A stretch of 45,438 nt of DNA from Pseudomonadota bacterium (GCA_018241125.1 JAFEEL010000035.1:1-45438), one strand, 5' to 3'; numbered from the stretch's first letter, positions 15,400-24,850 are shown. Made by a program: numbers and translations. Notes: generated from the letters alone by a model not told the origin.

Positions 15400-16365
15400 T
15401 TGACCGCCCGCACGCACGCGGACAACCGCTGGACGATCCGCTGCGTCGGGGTGGGCGAGGACGAGGAGGCGCGCTTGCGCCTGTTGCTGCGGTCGGCCAG
15501 CAAGCAGGTCACGCAGGAATGGATGATGGTGGCCGAAGACGAGGCGGACTTGTTGCTGGTGGATCGGCGTGCCGGCAGTGATCCGGCGTGGTTGGCGGAT
15601 GCCATTGCCAACGGGGCGACATGCGCGGCGTTGCTCGATGCCGAGGACCCGGTGCCCGGTGACCGCCACCTGCGCCGACCCTTCGCGGTCGATTCGTTGG
15701 TGGCGGTGCTGCGGGAGGTCGGCGGCGAGCACGCGCCGGCATTGACCGACGTTGTGCCAGACTCCATCGCGCCAGCGCTTGCGGCTTCGCCAGATGCGGC
15801 ACCTGTGCCTGTGCCCGCGCGGCCCGTCGTTGCCACGACGGCCGACGACGCCACCCATTCGCTGATGTATTTCCTGCCCAAGCGCGTGCTCGGTGGGCCG
15901 GCGCGGATTGCGCTGGCCGATACGCCGGTGCTGGTGCTCGATCCGGAGGCGCGCAAGTTCTGGGCGCCGGCCAGTCTGCTGGCGTTGGAGCCGTACGCGC
16001 GGCAACCGTTGCGCTTCGGGGATTGGGAAAAACTGTCGCCCGAGGGTTTCGCGCAGGCCTGCGTCGGCGTCGCCGAACGCCCGACCCTGCTGCTGACCTG
16101 GATGGACGCCTACATCCACTCCGGCGGGGTGCTTTCGAGGCGGCTCGACCCGAATGGCGACTACAGCATCACCCGGCGGCTGGACCTGGCCAACGACTAT
16201 CCGCACGCGCTGCGCGTGAGCGCGCAGATGAGCCGGCCGCGCAAGCTCGACGCCATCGCGCGGGCCTGCGGCGTGGGCCTGCCGGAAGTGCACGACGTGG
16301 TGAACGCTTACGATGCCATCGGATTTCTGGAATACACCCGAGCCGCTGCGCCGCCAAGGCGTTGA
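15400..16365 (+). CDS. Hypothetical protein downstream of response regulator
   Basis: I do not recognise a named family. The 321-aa product begins at a TTG. Residues about 12-105 alternate hydrophobic and charged segments like a degenerate receiver domain (ending LRRPFAVDSLVAVL). An Ala/Pro-rich linker follows. The C-terminal half contains DPNGDYSITRRLDL and a final helical part, KLDAIARACGVGLPEVHDVVNAYDAIGFLE, that could be a helix-turn-helix-like module. Proximity to the response regulator suggests a signalling role. The exact start is uncertain. Confidence 0.6.
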   Translation: MTARTHADNRWTIRCVGVGEDEEARLRLLLRSASKQVTQEWMMVAEDEADLLLVDRRAGSDPAWLADAIANGATCAALLDAEDPVPGDRHLRRPFAVDSLVAVLREVGGEHAPALTDVVPDSIAPALAASPDAAPVPVPARPVVATTADDATHSLMYFLPKRVLGGPARIALADTPVLVLDPEARKFWAPASLLALEPYARQPLRFGDWEKLSPEGFAQACVGVAERPTLLLTWMDAYIHSGGVLSRRLDPNGDYSITRRLDLANDYPHALRVSAQMSRPRKLDAIARACGVGLPEVHDVVNAYDAIGFLEYTRAAAPPRR

Positions 16366-16367
16366 TG

Positions 16368-16394
16368 TTGCGACGCAGCAAAAGCGTGTATGAT
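16368..16394 (+). promoter_or_regulatory. Possible sigma-70 promoter upstream of the RNA helicase
   Basis: TTGCGA (16368-16373) and TATGAT (16389-16394) are spaced 15 bp. If used, the helicase mRNA would have a 5' untranslated region of about 255 nt, as seen in some cold-induced helicase genes. The remaining stretch to 16656 contains no supported gene. Confidence 0.4.
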
Positions 16395-16656
16395 GGCGCG
16401 TCTGCGCCGTGCGGCTGGCATTCCCGCCCGGTCTTCCGACATCCATGCGATCGTACCGTGCCGTCGTTTCGACGGGAACGCGCGATCGCGATGTCCGGCC
16501 GTCACCACTGGTGCATGGCGCAGACCGGGGCATGCACGAAGCGGCCTCGATCCATTCGTCTCTCGCAAGCGCGGTTCATCGGGAACGCTTCGAGCAGGAA
16601 AGCCAGCGCGCCTTCGCGGGCACTCGGCTCGATCCTGATCTATCCGGAGCGTTCCA

Positions 16657-18006
16657 ATGTCATTCGAAACCCTGGGCCTCGCGGCCCCGCTGGTGCGCGC
16701 GCTCGGCGACCTGGGCTACACCGCGCCGACCGCCGTCCAGTGCGAAGCCATCCCGGTCGTGCTGGCCGGCCGCGACCTGATCGCCACCGCGCAAACCGGC
16801 ACCGGCAAGACTGCCGCCTTCGCGCTGCCGATCCTGCAACGATTGTTCGTCGATGCGCCGGCCACTGCGCCGCTCGCACGCGGCCCGCGCAAGGTGCGCG
16901 CGCTGGTCATCACCCCCACCCGCGAACTGGCCGCGCAGGTGCACGAGTCCTTCCGCGACTACGGCCGCCACCTGCGTGTGTCGGCCACGACGATCTACGG
17001 CGGCGTCGGCATGGGCGCCCAACTCGACGCCTTGCGTCGCGGCGTGGACGTGCTGATCGCAACGCCCGGACGCTTGATCGACCACATCCAGCGCCGCAGC
17101 GTGGATCTGTCGCAGGTCGAAGTGCTGGTGCTCGATGAGGGCGACCGCATGCTCGACATGGGCTTTTTGCCGGCGATCCGCACGATCCTCAACGTCCTGC
17201 CGAAGCAACGTCAGACGGTGTTGTTCTCGGCGACCTTCGACGATCCGATCCGCGCGCTGGCCGCGCAATTCCTGCGTGATCCGGCCGAGGTGCAGTGCGC
17301 GCCGCGCAACTCGGTCGCCACCACCGTGACCCACCGCGCGCATCCGGTCGACGCCGAGCGCAAGCGCGATCTGCTGCTGCACCTGCTGGCCGCCGATAGC
17401 CGCCGGCAGACGCTGGTGTTCGGTCGCACCAAGCATGGTTCCGACCGATTGGCCAAGCAGTTGGAAGCCGCCGGCCACCGCGCCGCGGCGATCCACGGCA
17501 ACAAGAGTCAGAACGCGCGCCTGAAGGCGTTGCGCGATTTCAAGGACGGGCGCATCACCATCCTCGTCGCTACCGACATCGCCGCGCGTGGGCTGGACAT
17601 CGAGTCGCTGCCGTGCGTGATCAACTTCGACTTGCCGATGGTGGCCGAGGACTACGTGCACCGCATCGGCCGCACCGGTCGCGCCGGTGCCGAGGGCTTG
17701 GCGTTGTCGCTGGTGTCGCCGGAAGAAGGCGGTCTGCTGCGGCAGATCCAGCGCTTGCTCAAGCAGGACGTGGAGATGGTGACGGTCGATGGCTACGCGC
17801 CGTCGCGCCCGATCCGCATGGGCCACGACGCGCCTGCGCTGCCGCGCGCTGGGCGTCCGAGCGGCCAGCAGCCGCCGCGCAAGCACAACCGACGTCCGCA
17901 CGCCGCCGCGCAACGGCCCGCGCACGCCGGGCCGAAGGGCGGGCACGGACAGGGCCGTCGCGACGGCCGCAACGACGGGCGGTTTGGCAACAATCCGACG
18001 CGGTGA
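16657..18006 (+). CDS. DEAD-box ATP-dependent RNA helicase, RhlE-like
   Basis: The 449-aa helicase has the Q motif region near residues 3-33, motif I AQTGTGKT (45-52), PTRELAAQ, motif III SAT, and motif VI HRIGRTGRAG. Motif II, normally DEAD, reads DEGD (residues 160-163; 17134-17145), an Ala-to-Gly change. The two RecA domains end near residue 370. A basic, Gly/Arg/His-rich tail follows, typical of RhlE-type proteins that bind RNA. GGAG lies nine bases before the ATG. Such helicases assist ribosome maturation or RNA turnover, especially in the cold. The gene ends just before a REP array. Confidence 0.92.
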   Translation: MSFETLGLAAPLVRALGDLGYTAPTAVQCEAIPVVLAGRDLIATAQTGTGKTAAFALPILQRLFVDAPATAPLARGPRKVRALVITPTRELAAQVHESFRDYGRHLRVSATTIYGGVGMGAQLDALRRGVDVLIATPGRLIDHIQRRSVDLSQVEVLVLDEGDRMLDMGFLPAIRTILNVLPKQRQTVLFSATFDDPIRALAAQFLRDPAEVQCAPRNSVATTVTHRAHPVDAERKRDLLLHLLAADSRRQTLVFGRTKHGSDRLAKQLEAAGHRAAAIHGNKSQNARLKALRDFKDGRITILVATDIAARGLDIESLPCVINFDLPMVAEDYVHRIGRTGRAGAEGLALSLVSPEEGGLLRQIQRLLKQDVEMVTVDGYAPSRPIRMGHDAPALPRAGRPSGQQPPRKHNRRPHAAAQRPAHAGPKGGHGQGRRDGRNDGRFGNNPTR

Positions 18007-18027
18007 TGCGCGCCGGGCGCGATTGCT

Positions 18028-18343
18028 TTCGTGGGAGCGGCTTCTAGCCGCGAGAGGATTCAATCGGGCCGGGGACGGCCCTCCCACAGAGGAAACGGTT
18101 GTTGTGGAAGTTGCCTCTGTGGGAGCGACTTGACCAGCCTTCGGCTGTTGACAGCGAGCCGCGACGAGGATTCAATCGGGCCGGGGACGGCCCTCCCACA
18201 GTGGAGCCGGCTGTTGTGGGGGTTGCTCTTGTGGGAGCGGCTTCTAGCCGCGACGAGGATTCGATCGGGCCGCGGACGGCCCTCCCACAGTGGAAACGGC
18301 TGTTGTGGGGGTTGCTCTTGTGGGAGCGGCTTCTAGCCGCGAC
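18028..18343. repeat. REP/BIME array, three and a half units
   Basis: Units start GTGGGAGCGGCTTCTAGCCG and end GGCCCTCCCACAG, so each is bounded by GTGGGAG and its inverse CTCCCAC. Starts lie near 18029, 18119, 18231 and 18321. The second unit has a variant stem (TTGACCAGCCTTCGGCTG). The array lies between the convergent helicase and methyltransferase genes, a usual site for such elements. REP sequences of this kind are spread by RAYT transposases; none is in the window. Confidence 0.88.
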
Positions 18344-18357
18344 AAAAGCAACAGCGA

Positions 18358-19200
18358 TCAGCGCCGTGTCGCCAGCACCCCATCCAGCGCCAGCCGCGCC
18401 GTGAACCCGGATTTCTCCAGCCGCCGCGCCACCTCGCGCGGCACGTCACGGCCGCTGGTGAGTTTGTTCGGGCTGCCGGTGTAGTGAAAGAGTTTGCCGC
18501 CACGGCGCAGCACGCGCGCGAGCTGGTCATAAAACACCTGCGCATACAGTTCGCCGGCGATCCCGAAACGCGGCGGATCGTGCAAGATCGTATCCACGCT
18601 GGCATCGCCCATCGCCGTGATCGCCTGTGCCACGTCGGCATGTCGCAGTTGCAGGCGACCGCCGGTGGCCGGGTCGTCGGCGTCCGGCGACCACGGGTTG
18701 AGCGTGCGCAGCCACAGCACGCTTTCGTTTTTCTCGAACGAATCGACACGCGCCGCCCCGGCTTGCAGGCAGCACGCGGCGAAATAGCCCAGGCCGCCGC
18801 AGGTATCCAGCACGATCTTGCCGCGCGGCTGAATCAGCGCCACCTTGGCGCGCGCATCCTCGAACGGAGAAACCTTCGCGGTCGGCAGCATCTTGATGCC
18901 GTCGATCTCGAACGTCGGCGCGCCCCAGTGCGTGGGTACCAGTTTGATCAACGAACCGGCGAAGCGCGCCACCGGCGCGAAGCCGTCGCCGTCCCAGTGG
19001 CAGATGCTGCGATCCTTCAGCGGCGGCGGATACCGATAGCGATGCCCGCGCCACGTCCACCCATCGGCGTGCAGCAGCGCCGTGTCTTGCGTGCGCCCCA
19101 AGTCCAGCGAGCCGATCCATTGGCTGTGCCCGGCATCGCGCGCGGCACATAGCGCCGATGCGGATTCTCGTAGCAGCAACGGCCCAGAGTATCGTGCCAT
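18358..19200 (-). CDS. SAM-dependent methyltransferase of archaeal COG2521 type
   Basis: The 280-aa product has a class I SAM-binding motif, LDTCGGLGYFA, then FEKNESVLWLRTLNPWS, and a catalytic-region motif, ILHDPPRF. It continues LYAQVFYDQLARVLRRGGKLFHYTGSP. From memory, this chain of motifs matches the family called predicted archaeal methyltransferase (COG2521) better than common bacterial methyltransferases. The N-terminal 100 residues resemble a separate small domain. I chose the ATG at 19200 with GGATCGAG upstream; 19215 is an alternative. The substrate is unknown. The next gene upstream encodes a POT transporter on the same strand. Confidence 0.72.
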   Translation of the reverse strand: MARYSGPLLLRESASALCAARDAGHSQWIGSLDLGRTQDTALLHADGWTWRGHRYRYPPPLKDRSICHWDGDGFAPVARFAGSLIKLVPTHWGAPTFEIDGIKMLPTAKVSPFEDARAKVALIQPRGKIVLDTCGGLGYFAACCLQAGAARVDSFEKNESVLWLRTLNPWSPDADDPATGGRLQLRHADVAQAITAMGDASVDTILHDPPRFGIAGELYAQVFYDQLARVLRRGGKLFHYTGSPNKLTSGRDVPREVARRLEKSGFTARLALDGVLATRR

Positions 19201-19258
19201 CTCGATCCGCTGCATCAGGCGGAGGGCAGGCCGCTGAAGAACATCGACGCGGCGCGCT

Positions 19259-20797
19259 TCACTTCGCCGGCACCACCGCCACCGGCGCATCGTCGGTGGG
19301 CGTGTCCTTGTCCTTGATCAGTCGGCGCAGAAGTGGAATCAACAGCGCCAGCACGACGCCGACCGCCACGCTGCCCCAGCCCAACTGTGCGAACAATGTG
19401 GCGTACGCCGGATTGGTAGCCTGTGCGGTGGTACCGGTGGGCTCGGGGATCATCCCGGAAAAATCGCCGGCAAACAGCGATGCCACCCCGGTCACCAGCA
19501 TCCACGCGCCCATCATGGTGCCCTGGTACTGCCGCGGGGCGAGCTTGCCGATCATCGCGTAGCCGATTGGCGAGATCAGCAGCTCGCCGACGCTTTGCAG
19601 CAGATAACTGCCCAACAGCCAACCAAAGGCGACGATGCCTTCGGGATTGGCGAAGCGGATGCCGGCAGGGAGGGCCAGAAAGCCCGCGCCCATCAGCAGC
19701 AGCGACACGGCGAACTGGCTGGGGATGTCGATCGCCCAGCCGTGCGCGCGCAGGCGGTTGAACCATGCCGCCAGCAGCGGCCCGCCGACCACGATCACCA
19801 CGGTGTTGATGTTCTGGATCCACTGCGGCGCGACGACATACCCAAATGCATGCAGATCGACGTTGTTGACCGCGAACACCTGCAAGCCACTGGGTGCCAT
19901 CTGGTAGAGCGCCCAGAACACCAGCGAGCCGATGGTAAGGATCAGGTAGGCCCACATGTTGTTGCGTTCCAGACGGTCGGGATGGCGCAGCGTGAGCACG
20001 ATCAACGCCAATGCGACCATCGCGCAGATCCATTTCACCAGGGTTTCGGTCGGGCCCGGGTGCAGCAACAAAAACCATACCAGCGGCACCAGCAGCACGA
20101 GGATGGCCACGCCGGCGGCGAAGCGCCAGCCAAACTCGCGTCGCCCCGCATCCAGCAGCGGCGTGTCGCGGTCGGCCAGCGTGCGCCAGTTGCCCAGCGC
20201 AAACACGATGGCGAGAAAGTTGCCCAGCGTGGCGAACAGGAACAGGCGCGTGTAGTCCTCGCTCAACTGGTAATGCCCGGCGACCGTGAAGCCGACGAAG
20301 AAGCCAAGGTTCATGCCGGCGTAATTCCACAAGAACGCGCCCTCGCGGCGTGGATCCTCCGGCGTGTAGCGCTGGGTGAGCATCATGTTGACGCAGGTGA
20401 CGTTGAGCCCGCTGCCGGTGAGGAACAACGCCAGCCCCCAGTACAAGCCCGCCGCGCTACCCAGCGAGATCAGCCAGCAACCGACGACCTGCAGCGCCAT
20501 GCCGCCGACGAACAGGTTGCGATTGCTCAAAAAGCGCCCGCCCAGATAACCTCCGAACAGGTGCAGGCCGTAGTTGAAGGCGCCGAACACGCCCATGATC
20601 GCGGTCGCTTCCTTGGCGGAAAAATGCAGGTGCCGGGTGGCATACAGCACCAGGGTCGAATACAGCACCGCGTAGCCCAGGGTCGAAACCATCTGGATGA
20701 AAAACAACGCGACCGCACCGTCGGCGGCATGGGTGTGCGTGCGCAGGGTCCGGAACAAGGGGCTATCTCCATGAGCGGCGGGCGGCCGCGCGGGCAT
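19259..20797 (-). CDS. POT/PTR-family peptide transporter (divergent)
   Basis: This 512-aa membrane protein has at least 12 predicted hydrophobic segments. POT-like features include AIMGVFGAFNYGLHLFGGYL, FLWNYAGMNLGFFVGF and the C-terminal ISPIGYAMIGKLAPRQYQGTMMG. POT proteins import di- and tripeptides with protons. The first helix reads FFIQMVSTLGYAVLYSTLVLY, so the usual ExxERFxYY proton-coupling motif is missing. The protein therefore belongs to a divergent branch, and its coupling or substrate may differ. The ATG at 20797 starts a Pro-rich stretch; a later start is possible. Confidence 0.82.
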   Translation of the reverse strand: MPARPPAAHGDSPLFRTLRTHTHAADGAVALFFIQMVSTLGYAVLYSTLVLYATRHLHFSAKEATAIMGVFGAFNYGLHLFGGYLGGRFLSNRNLFVGGMALQVVGCWLISLGSAAGLYWGLALFLTGSGLNVTCVNMMLTQRYTPEDPRREGAFLWNYAGMNLGFFVGFTVAGHYQLSEDYTRLFLFATLGNFLAIVFALGNWRTLADRDTPLLDAGRREFGWRFAAGVAILVLLVPLVWFLLLHPGPTETLVKWICAMVALALIVLTLRHPDRLERNNMWAYLILTIGSLVFWALYQMAPSGLQVFAVNNVDLHAFGYVVAPQWIQNINTVVIVVGGPLLAAWFNRLRAHGWAIDIPSQFAVSLLLMGAGFLALPAGIRFANPEGIVAFGWLLGSYLLQSVGELLISPIGYAMIGKLAPRQYQGTMMGAWMLVTGVASLFAGDFSGMIPEPTGTTAQATNPAYATLFAQLGWGSVAVGVVLALLIPLLRRLIKDKDTPTDDAPVAVVPAK

Positions 20798-20934
20798 GCG
20801 CGTGCGGCGCCGGCAGCATATACGAGCCGGCGCTTGCGCAAGCGCACATCGTGTTCGGATTTTGCTCGTCGATCAACGGCATCGACGTGAAGCGTCGCCT
20901 GGCTTCGTGCGGGCGACAGCCATGAACCGGCGCT

Positions 20935-21597
20935 TCACAAGGAGAGCTTTTGCAGGCTCAAGGCGGAGGTGTACAGCGACGTGACGCCCTCTTCGATGAA
21001 ACCGGGTTGCTCGGCGAGAATGTTCTGTTGTTCCAGTCGCGCCACCTTCCACGTTGCGCCCAGCCGCACGCGAACGTCGCTTTCACCCACCGAAAACGGC
21101 GGCCCGGATTTCTCGTGCGACGGGTACTCGAGGGTGACCAGCAACCCCCGGCATTGCACCGGCAGCCGCGCGTACACCTGGCGCACATAGGTGTCGCGCA
21201 TCGAGGGCGGCAGCGCGATCATCGCGGCGCGATCGAACACCGCCTTGCAACTGGTGAGCAAGGCGCTGTTCAAGGCGAAGGCATCCCCCTGGATCAAATC
21301 GATCGAACCGGCGCGGTGGTGGATGCCGTTGGCGTCGGTGCTGATCTCCGGTTCGATCCCGCGCTCGACGAAATACTGTTCGATCGCCAGCGGCGAGATT
21401 TCCACCCCGATCACCTTGTGGCCGCGCTCGGCCAGCCAGTCCATGTCGCGGCTCTTGCCGGCCAGCGGCACCAGCACGGTGCAGCCGGGCAGCGCCTGCA
21501 CGGCGTTCCAGTGCTGCTCCAGCAGCGGCGTGACCCGCTTTTGATGGAAGCCGATGCGGCCTTCCTGCCAGCGTTGTTTCCAGAATCCGGACTCCAT
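20935..21597 (-). CDS. tpm: Thiopurine S-methyltransferase
   Basis: The 220-aa protein matches the bacterial TPMT family. It starts MESGFWKQRWQEGRIGFHQ, then has the SAM-binding segment VLVPLAGKSRDMDWLAERGHKVIGVE and a later RAAMIALPPSMR. Bacterial TPMTs methylate thiopurines in vitro and are linked to selenium and tellurium methylation in pseudomonads. The ATG at 21597 starts the conserved N-terminus. The TA genes lie upstream on the same strand, and the 137-bp gap to the POT gene holds nothing recognisable. Confidence 0.93.
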   Translation of the reverse strand: MESGFWKQRWQEGRIGFHQKRVTPLLEQHWNAVQALPGCTVLVPLAGKSRDMDWLAERGHKVIGVEISPLAIEQYFVERGIEPEISTDANGIHHRAGSIDLIQGDAFALNSALLTSCKAVFDRAAMIALPPSMRDTYVRQVYARLPVQCRGLLVTLEYPSHEKSGPPFSVGESDVRVRLGATWKVARLEQQNILAEQPGFIEEGVTSLYTSALSLQKLSL

Positions 21598-21690
21598 CAG
21601 TGTCTGCTCCGAATGAAGGCAAAGATCAAGCAAGGGTTTGGCGTCGGCGCCCACTTGCCGGCGGTGTGCAGTCCTCGCCAATCGGCATGG

Positions 21691-22089
21691 TCATGGCACG
21701 ACCACCTGCTTGCCAAGCGCCGATGCTTTCGCCAGTCGCGCATCGCGGGTCACCAGCGTGGCCTTGAGCAATCGCGCCAGGATGACGTAGGCCGCGTCGT
21801 AGGCGGTCAGGTTGTTGCGCAACGACGAGATGCCGTCGATCAGAGTGTCATGGCCGTACTTGCGGATGCGCAGTGCGCGCATCAGCGCCGGCAGGTCGGC
21901 GCTGCGACTGGGCGGTATCGCGCCGGACTGGTCGAGCTTGCGCAGCGCATGCAGCACCTCGATGTCGATCAGCTCCGGTGCCGTCAGCACGGTATCGGGC
22001 GCCCACAACACATCCTCCAGCGGCTGCGGCCGGAAGCGGGCGAGCAGATCGACCACGACCGACGCATCCACGACCAGGATGCGGCTCAC
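21691..22089 (-). CDS. PIN-domain toxin (VapC/FitB-like)
   Basis: This 132-aa PIN-domain protein starts with VVDASVVVDLL, giving the first acidic residue. Other family acidic positions lie at IEVLHAL and TAYDAAYVILARLLKATLVTRDARLAK. PIN toxins are Mg-dependent ribonucleases that often cut tRNA or rRNA. The start is a GTG at 22089, ten bases after the stop of the small upstream antitoxin gene; no closer ATG fits the conserved N-terminus. Confidence 0.88.
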   Translation of the reverse strand: MSRILVVDASVVVDLLARFRPQPLEDVLWAPDTVLTAPELIDIEVLHALRKLDQSGAIPPSRSADLPALMRALRIRKYGHDTLIDGISSLRNNLTAYDAAYVILARLLKATLVTRDARLAKASALGKQVVVP

Positions 22090-22099
22090 GATGTGGCGC

Positions 22100-22330
22100 T
22101 CACGTCGCGTCGCGTTCGCGGCGCACGAGGGCCGCCGACGATTTTTTCATCGCGAATGGTTCTGCCGCAGCCAGGCGCGCCTTGAGTTCGGCTTCCGACG
22201 GCACTGCCGCCAAGGCGACGAGATCGGCGAGGATGAGATCGCTCAGGCTCTTCCCGGCCAGCGCGGAGCGCGCCTTGAGCACACGATGCACCTTGTCGGG
22301 GACGTTGCGGATCTGGATCATGACGGGCAT
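22100..22330 (-). CDS. Antitoxin of PIN-domain toxin pair (FitA/VapB-like)
   Basis: The 76-aa protein starts MPVMIQIRNVPDKVHRVLKARSAL. This is a ribbon-helix-helix DNA-binding region like FitA or Arc-type antitoxins, followed by a helical toxin-binding tail. GAGGATCC lies just before the ATG at 22330. It precedes the toxin gene by ten bases, the usual antitoxin-first order. The complex probably autoregulates the pair. Confidence 0.82.
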   Translation of the reverse strand: MPVMIQIRNVPDKVHRVLKARSALAGKSLSDLILADLVALAAVPSEAELKARLAAAEPFAMKKSSAALVRRERDAT

Positions 22331-22440
22331 GTGAGGATCCTCGTTGCATGTGCACCGCATGCTAGCATGTGGCACGCACTTTGGTTCATCGGCAGCGTTC
22401 GGGGCTCGGGCTCCTCCGCGAGTGGCCGACTGCGAATGGT

Positions 22441-24687
22441 TTACTCCACACCCAGCCCGTCGATCTTCTGCCAGCCGCGCGGCAGCAAGCTGCCACGGGT
22501 TGCGCGCGCGCCGGCCCAGGCGTCGAGTTCCTTCCACGACAAGCGCATCGGTGCGCGCTGGCCGCTGTAGACCAGCAACGTGCCGCCGTCGGGGATCGCG
22601 GCCACCGCCGCCACTCGTTCGGTGCCGAGCTTGGCGCGCGGGATTTCGATCAGCTTGTTGCCCTTGCCTTTGTCCAACTCGGGCAGGTCGGCAACCGCGA
22701 ACACCAGCAGGTGCCCCGCGCTGGTGATGACGGCGAGGCGATCGCTGGTCGGGTCTTTCACCAACGCCGGGGCGAGCACGCGCGCACCGTCGGGCACGGT
22801 GAGCATGGTCTTGCCGGCTTTTTGCCGGTTGACGAGGTTCTCGAAGCGGGTGAGGAAACCGTAGCCGAAACTCGACGCGAGCACGAGGCGGGTGTCGGCT
22901 TCGCCAGCCACGAGTGCTTGGAAGTGCGTGCCGGGCGCCGGTGTGAAGCGGCCGGTCAGCGGTTCGCCATTGCCGCGCGCCGAGGGCAGGGTGTGCGCGA
23001 GCGCCGAGTAACTGCGGCCGGCCGAATCCAGAAACGCGACCTGCTGCGTGCTGCGTGCATGCACGGCTTGCAGCAAGCCATCGCCCTCGCGGTAACCCAG
23101 CTCGGCGGCATTGACTTCGTGGCCCTTGGCCGCGCGCACCCAGCCTTTTTCCGACAGCACCACGGTGACCGGTTCGCTGGCCACCAGTTCGGTTTCCGAA
23201 ATCGCCTGCGCGGCGGCGCGGGCAACGATCGGGGAGCGCCGGGTATCGCCGAACTTTTTGGCGTCGGCCAGCAGTTCGTCCTTGATGAGTTTTTTCAGCC
23301 GCGCCTTGGAGCCGAGCGTGTTCTGGATCTGCGTGCGCTCGGCCGCCAGCTCGTCCTGCTCACCGCGGATCTTCATTTCCTCCAGCCGCGCCAGTTGCTT
23401 GAGCTTGGTTTCCAGAATGTAGTCGGCTTGTTCGGCGTCGAGCGAAAAGCGCTGCATCAGCACCGGCTTGGGTTCGTCCTCGCTGCGGATGATGCGGATG
23501 ACTTCGTCGAGGTTGAGGAAGGCGATCAGCAAGCCCTCCAGCAGGTGCAGCCGACGCTCGACCTTCGCCAGCCGGTGTTCGAGGCGGCGGCGCACGGTGG
23601 AGGTGCGGAACTCCAGCCACTCGGTGAGCAGGCGTTTGAGGTCCTTGACCTGCGGGCGGCCGTCCAGGCCGATCACGTTGAGGTTGACGCGGTAACTGCG
23701 CTCCAGATCGGTGGTCGCGCACAGGTGACCCATCAGGCCGTCGATGTCCACCCGGTTGGAGCGTGGAATCAGCACGATGCGGGTGGGATTGGCGTGGTCG
23801 GATTCGTCGCGCACGTCTTCCAGCCACGGCAGCTTCTTGGCGCGCATCTGCTGCGCGATCTGCTCGATCACCTTGCCCGGCGAGACCTGCCACGGCAGCG
23901 CGGTGATCACGATGTTGCCGTTCTCGCGTGCGTACACGGCGCGGGCGCGCACGCTGCCGCCGCCGGTCTCGTAGACCGCACGCAGCTCGGTACGCGGGGT
24001 GATGATCTCGGCCGCGGTCGGATAGTCGGGCCCGAGCACGTGCTCGCACAGGTCGCGCACGGTGGCGTCGGGGTCGTCGAGCAGGCGCACGCAGGCGCTG
24101 ACGATCTCGTTGAGGTTGTGCGGCGGCACGTCGGTGGCCATGCCCACCGCAATCCCGGTGGTGCCATTGAGCAGCAGGTGCGGCAGCCGCGCCGGCAGCC
24201 AGGTGGGTTCTTCCAGCGTGCCGTCGAAGTTGGGCGTCCAATCCACCGTGCCGTGCGCCAGTTCGCCCAGCAGCACCTCGGCGATCGGCGTGAGCTTGCA
24301 CTCCGTGTAGCGCATCGCCGCGAACGATTTGGGGTCGTCCGACGAGCCGAAGTTGCCCTGCCCGTCGATCAACGGGTAGCGATACGAAAACGGCTGCGCC
24401 ATCAGCACCAGCGCCTCGTAGCAGGCGCTGTCGCCGTGCGGGTGGTACTTGCCGATCACGTCGCCGACCGTGCGCGCGGATTTTTTCGGCTTGGCGCCGG
24501 CGTTCAGTCCCAACTCGCTCATCGCGAACACGATGCGCCGCTGCACCGGCTTGAGGCCATCGCCGAGGAAGGGCAGGGCGCGGTCGAGGATCACGTACAT
24601 CGAGTAATCGAGATAAGCGCGTTCGACGTATTCGCGCAGTGGCGCTTGTTCGAAACCGTGGAAGCTGGCGCGGGCAGAGGAGGTCAT
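22441..24687 (-). CDS. parC: DNA topoisomerase IV subunit A
   Basis: ParC with ParE decatenates replicated chromosomes. The 748-aa product starts [20 protein letters not shown]. The catalytic Tyr127 lies in [11 protein letters not shown]. The quinolone-resistance region [15 protein letters not shown] keeps Ser87 and Glu91, which align with E. coli ParC Ser80 and Glu84, so no classical resistance change is present. The C-terminal domain is a degenerate beta-pinwheel. The length matches ParC rather than GyrA, and no GyrA box is evident. The ATG at 24687 was chosen because upstream residues do not match the family and include a dispersed repeat. Confidence 0.95.
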   Translation of the reverse strand: MTSSARASFHGFEQAPLREYVERAYLDYSMYVILDRALPFLGDGLKPVQRRIVFAMSELGLNAGAKPKKSARTVGDVIGKYHPHGDSACYEALVLMAQPFSYRYPLIDGQGNFGSSDDPKSFAAMRYTECKLTPIAEVLLGELAHGTVDWTPNFDGTLEEPTWLPARLPHLLLNGTTGIAVGMATDVPPHNLNEIVSACVRLLDDPDATVRDLCEHVLGPDYPTAAEIITPRTELRAVYETGGGSVRARAVYARENGNIVITALPWQVSPGKVIEQIAQQMRAKKLPWLEDVRDESDHANPTRIVLIPRSNRVDIDGLMGHLCATTDLERSYRVNLNVIGLDGRPQVKDLKRLLTEWLEFRTSTVRRRLEHRLAKVERRLHLLEGLLIAFLNLDEVIRIIRSEDEPKPVLMQRFSLDAEQADYILETKLKQLARLEEMKIRGEQDELAAERTQIQNTLGSKARLKKLIKDELLADAKKFGDTRRSPIVARAAAQAISETELVASEPVTVVLSEKGWVRAAKGHEVNAAELGYREGDGLLQAVHARSTQQVAFLDSAGRSYSALAHTLPSARGNGEPLTGRFTPAPGTHFQALVAGEADTRLVLASSFGYGFLTRFENLVNRQKAGKTMLTVPDGARVLAPALVKDPTSDRLAVITSAGHLLVFAVADLPELDKGKGNKLIEIPRAKLGTERVAAVAAIPDGGTLLVYSGQRAPMRLSWKELDAWAGARATRGSLLPRGWQKIDGLGVE

Positions 24688-24762
24688 CGGCAGTCGTCGG
24701 GTCAATGCAATGGGAAATGATACGAAACCGGGTGGCGGTTGGCGCGATCCATCACGGGAGTT

Positions 24763-24850
24763 GTCATTCCGAACGCGGCGAGGAATCCGCTGGCGCTGTT
24801 GCCGTGGATCATGCGGGGAGCAGCAGACCCTTCGCCTTGCTCGGGATGAC
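24763..24850. repeat. Inverted pair of dispersed ~29-bp repeat
   Basis: GTCATTCCGAACGCGGCGAG begins the left arm (24763-24791). The right arm (24822-24850) ends TCGGGATGAC and is largely its reverse complement. This is the same family as 11-92. It sits between the divergent parC and marR genes. The rest of that gap holds the marR promoter. Confidence 0.8.

Noticed and set aside
13719-15956. 745-aa open frame on the minus strand
   Set aside because: It lies antisense to the response regulator and its neighbour, whose domains are clear on the plus strand.
22444-24687. gyrA instead of parC
   Set aside because: The length, the N-terminal sequence and the lack of an evident GyrA box favour topoisomerase IV subunit A.
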